From the NCBI RefSeq assembly GCF_018687715.1, contig NC_056756.1, positions 32,021,980-32,085,979 on the forward strand: a stretch of DNA of 64,000 nucleotides, read 5' to 3'. The notes below the pieces were generated by a model that saw nothing but the letters and a program-made list of their open reading frames with translations, made no database searches and was not told the origin of the DNA. Below are positions 1-10,059 of this stretch, one piece after another (the stretch's first letter is position 1; each line of letters starts with the position of its first letter). This DNA is from Carya illinoinensis. Lineage: Eukaryota > Streptophyta > Magnoliopsida > Fagales > Juglandaceae. The position numbers and the translations under genes were made by a program.

Positions 1-1300
1 ACATATGCACCTGTCGCAAGATTAGAAGCTATTCGAATGCTACTTGCATATGCTTGCTATAAAGATTTCAAACTTTTTCAAATGGATGTTAAAAGTGCTT
101 TCTTAAATGGTTTTATAAATGAAGAGGTATATGTTGAGCAACCTCCAGGTTTTGAAAATCATATTTCTCCAAATCATGTTTTCAAACTCACAAAAGCACT
201 ATATGGACTTAAACAAGCTCCTAGAGCTTGGTACGAAAGACTTAGTGGTTTCTTGATTGAAAAAGGTTTTTTAAAGAGGAAAAATCGACACAACTCTTTT
301 CATTAAATATGAAAATGATGATATTCTTTTGATTCAGATTTATGTTGATGATATAATATTCGGTGCTACTAATGAAAATATGTGTCAAGTTTTTGCTAAG
401 ACTATGCAGGAAGAATTTGAGATGAGCATGATGGGAGAACTTACATTCTTTCTCGGATTGCAAATTAAGCAAGCAAAAAGTGGGACATTCATCAATCAAT
501 CAAAATATATTAAGGAATTACTGAAAAAGTTTGGGATGGAAAATGCTAAGGAAATTGAAACACCAATGAGCCCATCAACTAAACTTGATAAAGATGAATC
601 CGGTAAGCCAGTTGACTCGAAGATATATCGAGGTATGATTGGTAGCTTATTATATTTAACAGCCAGTAGACCAGATATTATGTTTAGTGCGTGCTTATGT
701 GCACGCTTTTAATCATCTCCAAAAGAATCACATTTAATTGCAGTTAAGCGCATTCTTAGATATCTTAGTGGTACAATTAACCTAGGGTTATGGTACCCTA
801 AGCACACATCTTTCGATTTAATCAGCTACACAGATGCAGATTATGCTGGCTGTAAAATAGATCGAAAAAGCACTAGTGGAGTATGCCATTTCTTAGGTCA
901 TGCATTAGTTTCCTGATTTAGTAAAAAACAAAATTCTATTGCACTATCTACTGCTGAGGAAGAATATGTTACTGCGGGTAGTTGTTGTGCTCAAGTTCTC
1001 TACATGAAGCAACAACTTGAAGATTTTAAACTCAAGTATAATCACATTCTAATCAAATGTGATAATACAAGTGCTATAAATCTTTCAAATAACTCAATAC
1101 AACATTCTAGAACTAAGCATATTGAAATAAGATATCATTTTCTTAGATCATGTGCAGAAAGGCGATATAATACTAGAATTCACAAACACACACGATTAGT
1201 TAGCAGATATTTTCACAAAGCCTTTACCAGAAGATAGATTATGTATGATCAGAAGAGAAATAGGTATGATGCATGCTATGAATATGTCTTAAAAGATAGA
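1..1300 (+). pseudogene. Copia pol remnant: reverse transcriptase and RNase H
   Basis: The RT core is clear: FQMDVKSAFLNG near 78-115, YGLKQAPRAWYE near 201-237 and the catalytic YVDDII at about 341-358. RNase H follows with YTDADYAG near 828-850, the STAEEEY block near 948-968 and DNTSAI near 1060-1078. Damage visible: a frameshift around 275-330 separating the two RT blocks, an in-frame TAG at about 710-712, a TGA replacing an expected Trp codon near 916, and a frameshift around 1160-1180 before the conserved LADIFTKPLP-type tail, which can still be read in another frame near 1197-1240. RT would copy element RNA and RNase H would degrade the RNA strand; this copy is dead. Confidence 0.9.
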
Positions 1301-1475
1301 CTAGAGTTAATAAAAATAGAGATAAATTTTTTAAATACTTTTACATAAACTTGAGATTCTTAGCCTCATGTTTGAGACGCTAATTCTCTTCATACAATAT
1401 CATGTCATTCTTATCCATGGGAACCGGCAAGCAGAATGAAGAATCTAATAAAGATTTTAACTGTTTATTCTTCTG

Positions 1476-1778
1476 CTAAATGATTCCTTCCCTTGTGTGA
1501 GACTCTTGAACAATTCGTTGAAGTACAAAAATTTGTTCTTTGAGCTTTTCAACTTCGTGATTTTTGGCTTGTAGCCGCTGAGAAAAAGCAACAATAGAGG
1601 AAGAGTAGTGAGTCCCAAGACTCATCAAGTCATAAATAGCATCAGAATCTGACTTATTAGTCAGATTATTATTTTCTTGCTGCAACATGGCACCAATGAC
1701 AGCTGCAGAAAGGACAGGAGGTTGAGATGTAGAATGCTTCATGGATGGATTTAGAGAAATGTTAGAAGAATGAGCCAT
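1476..1778 (-). CDS. Antisense coiled-coil ORF (downstream copy) inside the Sirevirus 3' region
   Basis: A 100-residue reading frame on the strand opposite to pol. The frame is open back to 1913, but I place the start at the ATG at 1778 (MAHSSN...), which aligns with the start of the neighbouring ORF. The second half is heptad-rich and charged (SQRLQAKNHEVEKLKEQIF), typical of a coiled coil. It aligns with the ORF at 2022-2474 over about 70 residues, for example SQRLQAKNHEVEKLKEQIF against SRRLMARVSEIDHLNMQIF, so the two look like a tandem duplication. No known domain is recognised. Whether it is expressed is unknown; frames in decayed elements can persist by chance, but the paralogy argues for past coding function. 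Confidence 0.5.
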   Translation of the reverse strand: MAHSSNISLNPSMKHSTSQPPVLSAAVIGAMLQQENNNLTNKSDSDAIYDLMSLGTHYSSSIVAFSQRLQAKNHEVEKLKEQIFVLQRIVQESHTREGII

Positions 1779-2021
1779 TGAGAAAAGAATAGAAGGCTTA
1801 AAACGAGAATGTTGAAAGAATGCAGATGAGTTATAGAGATGAGATGAAAACTTGATGCGGATTGGATGAACTTCAGGATTGATTTTATAGAGATAGCATA
1901 AAGAATAAGACAAACTATTGTCTCTTCAAATCTTATTTAGTCAAAAGAAATACAAGATATGTTGGACACACATTGTCAAAAGTTTTCTTACTAAGCCAGC
2001 GAGATTAACAGTAGATTGTCC

Positions 2022-2474
2022 CTATTTTTCTAGTAAACGATGAACCTCTGCTGTTATCTGCCGATGTTGACCTTGTATCTGAACCCTTTCTCGTTCCAGC
2101 TCCTCTATTCGTGGTTGCAGATCATGAGCATACCAATCTGTAAATTTTTTCAACTTTTGGTTTTTTTGCTTTAGCCTTTTATTCTCACTATCCTTATTAG
2201 CAAGCTTCTGTCGTAACTCAAATATTTGCATGTTCAGATGATCAATCTCACTCACCCTCGCCATTAACCTTCGAGACATGATCGTAACAGAGGCAGCATA
2301 TTGACTACTGAGCATTCTTGATTCTGCAATAATCTCATAATCAGCCTTACTAGAAAAACGGTTCACTGCTCCTATCATAGTATTGACGGTCTCAGGAGAG
2401 AAGATTGATGATTGATGCGTCAAGGGTTTCTGATTCAAGTCTGAAACATTAGTGGAAGAGAATTGCTCAGCCAT
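2022..2474 (-). CDS. Antisense coiled-coil ORF (upstream copy) inside the Sirevirus 3' region
   Basis: A 150-residue frame antisense to pol, starting at the ATG at 2474 (MAEQFSS...); an upstream in-frame ATG exists at 2495. The N-terminal third is Ser/Thr/Asn-rich. From about residue 50 it becomes a long, highly charged, probably continuous coiled coil (QKLANKDSENKRLKQKNQ, then RIEELERERVQIQGQHRQ). It is related to the shorter ORF at 1476-1778 in order and spacing of residues. The pair lies between RNase H and the 3' LTR, a place where Sireviruses can carry an extra, usually sense-strand, envelope-like gene; this one is on the opposite strand. Function unknown. Confidence 0.55.
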   Translation of the reverse strand: MAEQFSSTNVSDLNQKPLTHQSSIFSPETVNTMIGAVNRFSSKADYEIIAESRMLSSQYAASVTIMSRRLMARVSEIDHLNMQIFELRQKLANKDSENKRLKQKNQKLKKFTDWYAHDLQPRIEELERERVQIQGQHRQITAEVHRLLEK

Positions 2475-2763
2475 TTTATCGTTGTGGAAAAACAAAACTC
2501 AGGTCAAGAGCGATTATTTTTTTGGCATCCAATAGATGAAAATGATCATTTTTTTATAGCAATTCAGAACCTTCAATCACGTTTGTCAACAACATCAAGT
2601 GATTGTTTAAATCTTCAGCCGCACTAAATTCATGGAGTTAGGCCTTGAGACTTTGCAGCATTTGTCGGGTCACGGATGGCTCCTTTTTTCAACTATCTAC
2701 AGTGACTATTAAACGTATCATTTTCTTCAGTCCATTTACTTGCTGCCGATCCTTTTTAATGAT

Positions 2764-2780
2764 GCCAAAAGGGGGAGAAG
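2764..2780 (+). promoter_or_regulatory. Upstream (extra) polypurine tract of the Sirevirus
   Basis: The run AAAAGGGGGAGAAG closely matches the true polypurine tract at 2936-2950, about 170 bp upstream of it. Repeated polypurine tracts in front of the 3' LTR are a known Sirevirus feature. Confidence 0.6.
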
Positions 2781-2935
2781 TTTTAGACTAGAACATTAAC
2801 ATTGTTTAAATTACTAAACTTGTTATATATGCTTGGAATTATATTTATACTTTTGCTTGAAAAACTAACGCATATTTTCAGAGGGAGCTTAAGTATTAAT
2901 ACAGGTTTCAAGTTCTATCAAGTATTTGTCATCAT

Positions 2936-2950
2936 CAAAAAGGGGGAGAT
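2936..2950 (+). promoter_or_regulatory. Polypurine tract (plus-strand primer) of the Sirevirus
   Basis: AAAAAGGGGGAGAT directly precedes the TGTTG start of the 3' LTR, the expected position for the RNase H-resistant primer of plus-strand synthesis. Confidence 0.8.
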
Positions 2951-3259
2951 TGTTGAACCCAAGGTTTCAAGTTTTATGTGATTATAAATCTACACATGGA
3001 TTTTGATGATAACAAATGAATTCAAAGAATAAAGGAGTTTCAAACTCAAGTTGTTCACACAATGGAATCAAGCACATCAAAGAACCAAGCATGAGCAAAA
3101 AGGAAATAAGTTCACATTAAAGTCATAGAGTAATGTTGTAAATCTCTTAAAATTCGAAATTAGGATTAATACTCAAAATTAATATTTTATCATAAAACAT
3201 TAAAATACATTTTCCACATCTGCATGAATTTTTTTGAAAATTAAATTTGAAAATTTTGA

Positions 3260-3660
3260 AAGATGATTGATTGTCATCTTTTGCATGTGCATGCCTTGAT
3301 TAAAGGGTTGAACTTTGAAAATATTAAAGATGATTGATTGTCATCTTTCACATGTGCATGTTTTATTTGAATATTTTCAAAAGTGATTGATGCTTTTTTA
3401 GACTTATATAAAAGGTAGATGATTTTTTTTGAAAAATTTAAAAAGTAAAGTGTGCTCATTTTGTCATATACAAAAAGTAAAAGATTAGGTTTGAATTTTT
3501 TGAAAAGGAAAGTGTGCTCATTTTGTCATATGCCAAAGTAAACGATTAGGTTTGATTTTTTTGAAAAAGTGAATGATATTGTTTTTGACAAGTGAAAAAG
3601 AAGAACCTTTTATTTGAATTTTTTGAAAAAGTGAATGATGTTGTCTTTGACATGTGAATC
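3260..3660 (+). repeat. U3 direct-repeat array in the Sirevirus LTR
   Basis: Successive degenerate units can be paired. AGATGATTGATTGTCATC occurs at 3261 and 3328; TGTGCTCATTTTGTCATA at 3451 and 3513; GAATGAT followed by a TTGT-TTTGACA block at 3571 and 3633. Spacing is 62-67 bp. They sit just upstream of the TATA box, where enhancer repeats would act. Confidence 0.7.
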
Positions 3661-3692
3661 TTTTTAAATTTGAATATGAAGTCTCATATGCC

Positions 3693-3700
3693 TATAAATA
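3693..3700 (+). promoter_or_regulatory. TATA box of the Sirevirus LTR promoter
   Basis: TATAAATA lies centrally in the LTR and downstream of the repeat array, the expected U3 position. Transcription would start about 30 bp further right. Confidence 0.55.
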
Positions 3701-4286
3701 GATCATTTGAGAGCTTCACATTTACAACATCCAGAGCATACAACATTCATTCAAAGCTTTCATTCTCTCTTTTCTAAGCATTGAGCCTTAATTCTTATTC
3801 ATTTTGAGAGATATAGTTTGCGCTGTATTGTTCTTATTTCATTCATTGAGGAGTGTTTTCTGATAACCTACCCACTATCAGCTTTTGTATCAGAAAAATG
3901 GTGTGTATAACCCTTGTGCGTGTAGAAAGTATTCTATACGGGGAATAGTTGAATCACCACTTGTAAGGTGATTGCAAGTGTAGAGGGTGTTCTACACGGA
4001 TCCTTTGTAGCGGTGTTGTTCAAAGGTGTAATAGGTTTCTATTTCCACCTGAAGGAGGTTGAATAGTGAATTTGGGAATCCTCAAGGGGTAGCTTGAGGC
4101 GAGGACGTAGGCAGTGGGGCCGAACCTCGTTAACATACTGAATTTGCTTCTCTCTTACCCTTACTCTTTATATTTATTGTTATTTCATATTTTGTTTATA
4201 TTTTATATTATATATTTGATTTATAATTGTTATTTTTTTAATACAACTCAATTCACCCCCCTCTTGTGTTAGTCATTTGGGCAACA

Positions 4287-4780
4287 AACTTGTTGCTACC
4301 TAGGGTGTCCGTAATAGAGCATGGGGTCTGGGCTACACACTTGGCCATAAAAAGGTTGAAGGATCACTTGCTAAAGAACCTTGGTTTATATCTGAAATCT
4401 CTAAATTTGAAGTTCATCTAGGCTAGTCGTGCCGCTTACCAAGTTTTTGACTTCTTAGATAGAGATATGATGTTTGATACTTTTCCTCCTCCCGCTCACT
4501 GCAACCCTTGATTTTCTTCCTTCTGCTTTCCTTTGCATTATATCACTGTTTCGACAACAATACTTCTCATATAGTAATGGCAATTTATTCGTTTTAGCTT
4601 ATATGTTGTGCTTGGTGAGTGTGCATGTGCCTACGCCTTAATTAGGGCATGACGGGTATGTTTGTGCCTTGAGTGTTGGAATGGTGAATATGTTTGTGTT
4701 GTTCTGATTTGCATGGAGAAGCTATTTGTAGGTGTGCGTGCTCTCGTCAAGTTCTCAATTTTTTAGCTTAGGCAATATAT
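4287..4780. other. Unassigned repeat-derived sequence between two retrotransposons
   Basis: No open frame of note. A short plus-strand stretch (about 4300-4500) vaguely resembles the end of a LINE RNase H domain, interrupted by stops. The 3' LTR of the minus-strand Tat element should lie here, but I could not pair it with a 5' copy. Confidence 0.3.
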
Positions 4781-5103
4781 GGGCTCAACCACTCTAGGTG
4801 GCGAGGAATAAAACATTCAGGAGTTGTTTCCTCTTTTGATCGTGGGTGTGAGTAAGGGCACTATGTATTAGTGACTAGGTGAGAGATAGGCTCAACTACT
4901 CTAGATGGTGAGGAATGAAACATTTAGGAAAGTTGTTTCCTCCTTTGGTCGTCAGTGCAAGTACGGAACTTGGCTTTAAAGACTAGGTGGGAGATGGACC
5001 CGACCATGCCAGGTAGCGTGGAGTGAAACACTTAGGAAATTTGTTTCCTCCTTTGGTCAACAGTGCGAGTCCAAAACTCAACTTTTGAGACTAGGCGAAA
5101 GAT
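4781..5103. repeat. Tandem repeat, three diverged copies of about 107 bp
   Basis: Copies begin at about 4781, 4889 and 4996, and a fourth is just started at 5104. Each contains a GAATRAAACATTYAGGA-like block, then a GTTTCCTCYTTTGRTC block, then GACTAGGTGRGAGAT at the end. They abut the broken 3' end of the Tat integrase. Tandem repeats between pol and the 3' LTR are typical of Tat-lineage elements. Confidence 0.75.
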
Positions 5104-5790
5104 GGGCTCAATTGCACATGGTCACCTCGACTTGTCCATTGGCTTAAGGATGCTTTAGGGAGGAATATTTCACCTTGATTCAGAGTTCGCAGCATTGGCT
5201 TCAATAGTGGTCAAAGTCGAACTGCCAACCATTGTCCGAAATGATGCTTCACGGTATCCCAAATCGACATATGACTGCCTTCCATTGGAATCTTGTGATG
5301 TTGTTAGTAGTTATGGTTGTTAGAGTCTTTGCTTCTACCCACTTGGTGAAGTAGTCCACGACGATGATCATGAACTTGACTCCCCCCTTTACCGAAGGCA
5401 TGGGTCCGACCAGATCAACCCCCCATTGGCAAATGATGAGGGCAACATAATGGACGTAAGCCCATCAGGCGGGCAATGTGGTACTAGTGCGTACAGCTAG
5501 CACTTAGCACATTTCTTGACTAACTCTTCCGCGTCCATAAGGGCTTGTGGCTAGTAATACCTTGCTCTCATGGCCTTTGTTTCTAGCGCCCTTCCGCCCG
5601 AGTGGTTCCCCACATACCCTCTCTTGTATTCTGTCATGACATATTGAGTCTCTTCTCTTGAGATGGATCTAAGAATGGGTGTGGAGAAACCCCTTTTATA
5701 CAACACTCCACCTACCAAGGTGAATCGGGCTACCATATTCCTCACTTTTCTCGCTTCCCAAATCTCGCCTGAGAGTTCCCTAGTAGACAA
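5104..5790 (-). pseudogene. Tat integrase remnant
   Basis: The zinc-binding region reads VGNHSGGRALETKAMRARYY (5551-5620 region), the usual H-x-GxHxGxRxL block. The catalytic core follows: QWGVDLVGPMP with VVDYF near 5340-5440, the second Asp block SIISDNGWQFD near 5215-5260, and ANGQVEVT with the catalytic Glu near 5110-5140. Several stops interrupt it. The coding similarity stops abruptly where the 107-bp tandem repeats begin, so the C-terminus is missing. Integrase would insert the cDNA; this copy is inactive. Confidence 0.8.
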
Positions 5791-6079
5791 GAATTTTGTA
5801 ATGTCTAATGCCTATTCTAGGGCTTCTGTCCTTACCTCCTAGATCTCAAACCCGACTTCTAGGCTGCCTATCATTCTAGTGGTTACCTTCCAACGTAGAG
5901 TCATGTCGTCTATACCCAATGGGGCCCATGCCAATCTATTGGCCTTCCAATTATCTTCTCAAGGCATCTAGCTAAAATGGAAATAGCTTAAGCAATCACG
6001 TTGCTCAAGCACCTGTTGTAGGCATTTCTTAAGTTTTTCGCCCTTTGCCATATACTCTCCCATGATCTAGTTGACCACT

Positions 6080-6440
6080 ACTTGAAAGCCTACTTTCACA
6101 TCTACCTCCTTGGCTCCCATGGCTTCCATCACAAAGAGTCTTATCAGGACGACCTAGTATTCTGCTTCGTTATTGGTGATCCTAAATTCAAGCCTTACGG
6201 CATAATACATTTCTTCACCGTCGCTGGTCACCATATATACACCAATTCCCCTACCAATTTGACAGGACGAGCCATTGACATACACTTGCTAGGGCCTTCT
6301 AACATAAGTTCTTTGTACTTCTTTGGAAAAGTTGGTGAACCGACTATGAATTCGGGCAATGCTTTCCCCTTTACTGTGATTTAGGGAAGGTAGTCGATTG
6401 TGAATTTACTCATCTCGATCGACTAGTTTACTAAGCAGCT
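6080..6440 (-). pseudogene. Archaeal-type RNase H remnant of the Tat element
   Basis: The minus strand encodes a DGSS-like start, a YAVRLEF block and TNNEAEYE (near 6150-6165), followed by an aliphatic helix region. This extra RNase H is known from Tat/Ogre elements. Reading frame is broken. Confidence 0.7.
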
Positions 6441-6559
6441 GGATGTGTCCGACCGTTGTAGTACCTCTTTAAGTAGTGCCTTCATTAAGACTTTTATTGG
6501 ATTTGTGTGGAAATATGGTCTTAGTTTGAAAGCAACCACCACCAGGGTGAACACCAACA

Positions 6560-7520
6560 TCTCCATCCCAGGGAACCTGGTCTCAACTCCCTTCAAGGCT
6601 CAACTTGGGAAATAAGCCAGCTTCTGTATCTTCTTCTCTTCTTGAACCAGGGTAGTTGACAAGGCCTCTAGCATGACCGACAGGCACAAGTATAGGTTTT
6701 TCCCTTGTCTAGTTTGGCTTAGGAGTGGAGGGCCGGAAAAATACTCCTTTAACTAGTTGAACGTCTTTTTGCATTCATTGCCACCCCAGTTGCAAGTCTT
6801 TTGTAGGACTTGGAAGGAGGGCAAACAGTTGTCTATTGATCTGGACAAGAATATGTTGAGCGCCACTATTCTTCCTATTAGCTTTTGTACTTTGTTTAGG
6901 CTTTTAGGCAACTTCATATCGATAATAACCTGGATCTTCTTTGTTTGGCTTTGATCCCCCTTTCTAACACTATAAATCCTAGGAACTTGCTAAATCATAC
7001 TCCAAATGCACATTTCATTGGGTTGAGTTTCATTTTGTAACGTTGTAACACATTGAAGGCCTCCTGAAAGTCTAATATGTGTTGTTGTGGTTCACTGCTT
7101 TTGACAATTAAGTCTTCTACACAGATTTACATGTTTGTTATTTAAACACGTGGTTCACTAACCTCCGGTTTGTCACCCCTCCATTTTTCAAGCCAAAGGA
7201 CATTACTTGATAGTAGTATAATCCCTTATCTGTTATGAAGGCGATCTTCTCTTGATCGCCTTGTCTCATCTGGGTTATATTTGGAATAGGTGTTCATGAA
7301 ATTTAACATCTTGTGACCCGATGTTGAGTCTACAATCAAGTCAATAAATGGTAGAAGAAAATTATTTTTGGGCAAGTTTTGTTTAAATTGACAATCATAT
7401 CCTCCACTTTCTATTGGGTTTCTTGATGAGAATCATGCTCAAGAGCCACTCTAGATAATGAGTTTCCCAGACAAAACCCATAGCCAAGAGGTGATCAACT
7501 TCCTCTGCAATCGTCTCATG
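6560..7520 (-). pseudogene. Reverse transcriptase remnant of the Tat element
   Basis: The minus strand carries the MSFGLKNGGVTN motif (complement of about 7165-7201), the equivalent of the MPFGLKNAGATYQ block in RT. Upstream, around 7380-7520, is a FIREVDH-like stretch. Heavily mutated with many stops. Confidence 0.75.
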
Positions 7521-7925
7521 CTTCTTTGTGCTGAGACTCCTCCTTTTTTGTCTAACTTTGGTGTTCTATCACCTTCGCATTGATCCTAGGTATCTTTATG
7601 GCTCCAAGCAAAGACGTCCTTGTACTCGATGAGCAGTTGCTTCATTTGTTCCCTTACTTTAGGCCCCATCTTGGCTCCCAATTTTTATTGTTTTTTGCAA
7701 GCGAGTTCTATCTAAAGAGACCAGCTTAAGGGGGGCGTCACCTTGCCTCAAGCTTTGCTCATCCTCAGTCTTGATCCCTCACTCGATGAGTTTGGGAGGC
7801 GGTCATGGTGGTCGGTCATCGAGTGTGGATGACTTGGATACTTTCACATCCTCCTCACCCGCCCCTGAGTTCCTATACATAGCACATCTCTGGCCAGGAC
7901 CTGTTTGCCACACACCTATCCAACA

Positions 7926-9500
7926 CTACCTTCCGTAGAAAACTTCATCTTTAGATGGTATGTTGAGGTAATGGCCTGAAAAGTGTTCAACATTGGTGAT
8001 CACCCAATAATGGCATGGTAGGAGGATCGGGTCTTGACCACTAGAAAATTGGTCATGGTTGTGGCAGTGCGCATGCTTGCTCTTGCCGATACTAGTAGGG
8101 TGATGATGTCTATGGGTTGTACTGCTTACCCTGAGAACCCTTTTATAGAGTGTGCGATGGCCGTAGCCGACCTTGGTCAATTCCTATCTTCACAAAAGCA
8201 TCCCAAAAAATGATATTGACCAAACTCCCATTGCAACAAGTATCTTTTGTGTGGTAAAGTTTGCCACCAACATTGTTTCTACTAGTGCATCGCCATGCAG
8301 ATAGATGACTCATTCACAATCATATCGCTGAAGGAGATGGCGACTATTTGTCATGATTTCGCTTGCTTAGCCAACCTCTTGAAGTTAAAGACCTCTTCAT
8401 ACCTTGCTCTACGTGCATAAGCTTCCTTTCGAGGACGTCGAGTCACCCCCAACCAATCCTCCTGAGATCATATGGATTTCCTCAAAGCTGCATCCCTGTC
8501 TTGGCTTTGATGAGGGGCTCTAGTGGGTTTTCTCACTTAGTTCTCCTTTTCCAGACTCTTACTCATGTCATTCCTTTACTCCTGCTCTTGTTTCCTTTCA
8601 TCTGCTCACCTCGGCGACAAGGAGTTCTAGGCAACTAACTGCTCCAATTCCCCCCACTCTCTTGCATCTCTTCAATCCTTCATTTCAGGGAGTGGTAGTC
8701 CTCCGTATGTTATGTACAAAACCAGCGGGTTCTTTCTCTATGGCCACTACTACCCTGGGTCTATTCCTTGCCCTTAGTTTGGATGTTCATGTTCTAGTAC
8801 GCCACCCTAGTGCTCAGAGTCCTCGTAGGAAAATTCTCCTTTTATCGTATTAGCCCTTTTTTCCCTTTTGCTTCTTATCTCGACCTTTCCAACTATTGGT
8901 CCTCTTCGCTCAATCTTATACTTGCTCTACCTCTAACTTCCTTGGGGTGATTAAAGCTCAAAGGGTGTCTTCGGCATTGACGAAATTGTTTGCATGGTCT
9001 ATAAACTTCCACAATGTGGTTAGGGTCTTCCTCGCTAATTCTGCCATAAAATGGTTTCTAGGCTATATTCCTCCAAATAGTGCTACCAAGGTGATCTTCT
9101 TATCTTAGTCATCTACTATTATGCGTTCTTTGTTGAACCTGATGAGGTATGCTTTCAGGCTATCATCTTCCTTTTACTTTGCAATAAGGAGATATGCCAC
9201 AGGTTACCTCCTCCTTCTGTTGGCCTTGAATTGGGTCAGGAACTACCTGCTCAATTCCTCGAAGTTGTCTATAGAGCCTGGTTGTAACGCTCCAAACTAC
9301 CCTTTTGTCGTTCTCTTGAATGTCAAGGAAAAGGCTCGGCAGGCAATCTCCACAAGAAAGCCGTGGAGCATTATGTAGGCCTTAAAAGTCTCTAGATGCT
9401 TGATGGGATCTTTAGACCAGTTGCACATTTCAACTTACATGACCTTGAATTTGAGTGGGAGCGACATTGCCATTATTTATGCACTGTGCTAATAAGCAGC
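7926..9500 (-). pseudogene. Gag and protease remnants of the Tat element
   Basis: Around 9290-9440 the minus strand reads HLETFKAYIMLHGF followed by EIACRAFSLTFK, the retrotransposon gag core of Tat elements. The protease region is expected at about 7930-8350 (a VETMLVANFTTQ-like stretch near 8240-8290) but no intact DSG/DTG active site is seen. The intervening DNA is stop-rich. Confidence 0.65.
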
Positions 9501-9613
9501 TAGTCAACAGACGAGGATGCGCCGGTCCTTCTGGCCATCTTCAAATTTGTTTATAAGGCTGCGTAAGTCATGGTGCATCTTTTTCTTCTCATCGTTATTC
9601 ACCGCCACGGCGC

Positions 9614-9911
9614 GGGGGGGGGGGGGGAGGGGGGTTCTATCCGTGCTTTATGACTCTACTTAGGCCTACTTGTTGTGGCTTGGAGTGGTGTCACCTTTAG
9701 AACCAGTGTTCCTGGGGGGGGGGGGGGAGGGGGGTTCTATCCGTGCTTTATGACTCTACTTAGGCCTACTTGTTGTGGCTTGGAGTGGTGTCACCTTTAG
9801 AACCAGTGTTCCTGGGGGGGGGGGGAGGGGGGTTCTATCCGTGCTTTATGACTCTACTTAGGCCTACTTGTTGTGGCTTGGAGTGGTGTCACCTTTAGAA
9901 CCAGTGTTCCT
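9614..9911. repeat. Perfect 100-bp tandem triplication headed by a poly-G run
   Basis: Units start at 9614, 9714 and 9814. The first two are 100 bp with 14 G then A then 6 G; the third has 12 G and is 98 bp. The rest of the unit appears identical in all three. It lies in the gag 5' part of the minus-strand Tat element. Confidence 0.9.
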
Positions 9912-10059
9912 CCACTTTAAGGCTTCATTCTCACACTGAAGAGTCTCCATCTTCACCATCAGTTTCCTCAATCTTTTCTCCATCTTGGCAAGCCTCCCTT
10001 CCATTTTGGCGAGGTGGCCTCTTAATCTCAAGTCATTTGGGAACGCGTCGTGTCAAGCA

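Larger units (their letters stand above)
1..4286 (+). mobile_element. Ty1/copia retrotransposon, Sirevirus-like, 3' portion, decayed
   Basis: The element enters from the left edge, so its 5' LTR, gag and integrase are outside the window. In order it shows reverse transcriptase, RNase H, about 1.6 kb of non-pol sequence with two antisense ORFs, two polypurine tracts and a 3' LTR. The Sirevirus assignment rests on the RT sequence style, the long 3' region after pol, and the repeated polypurine tract, which is a described Sirevirus trait. Frameshifts and stops in pol show it cannot make its own proteins. A target-site duplication cannot be checked because the 5' end is missing. Confidence 0.85.
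2951..4286 (+). repeat. 3' LTR of the Sirevirus (about 1.34 kb)
   Basis: It begins TGTTG right after the polypurine tract and ends CAACA, giving short inverted LTR ends. A TATA box (TATAAATA, 3693-3700) lies in the middle. The U3 part upstream of it (3260-3660) is built from degenerate direct repeats of 62-67 bp. The LTR closes with a CCCCCCTCTTGTGTT-type block near 4255-4270, common in plant copia LTRs. The 5' partner is outside the window, so the right boundary rests on the terminal sequence only. Confidence 0.8.
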
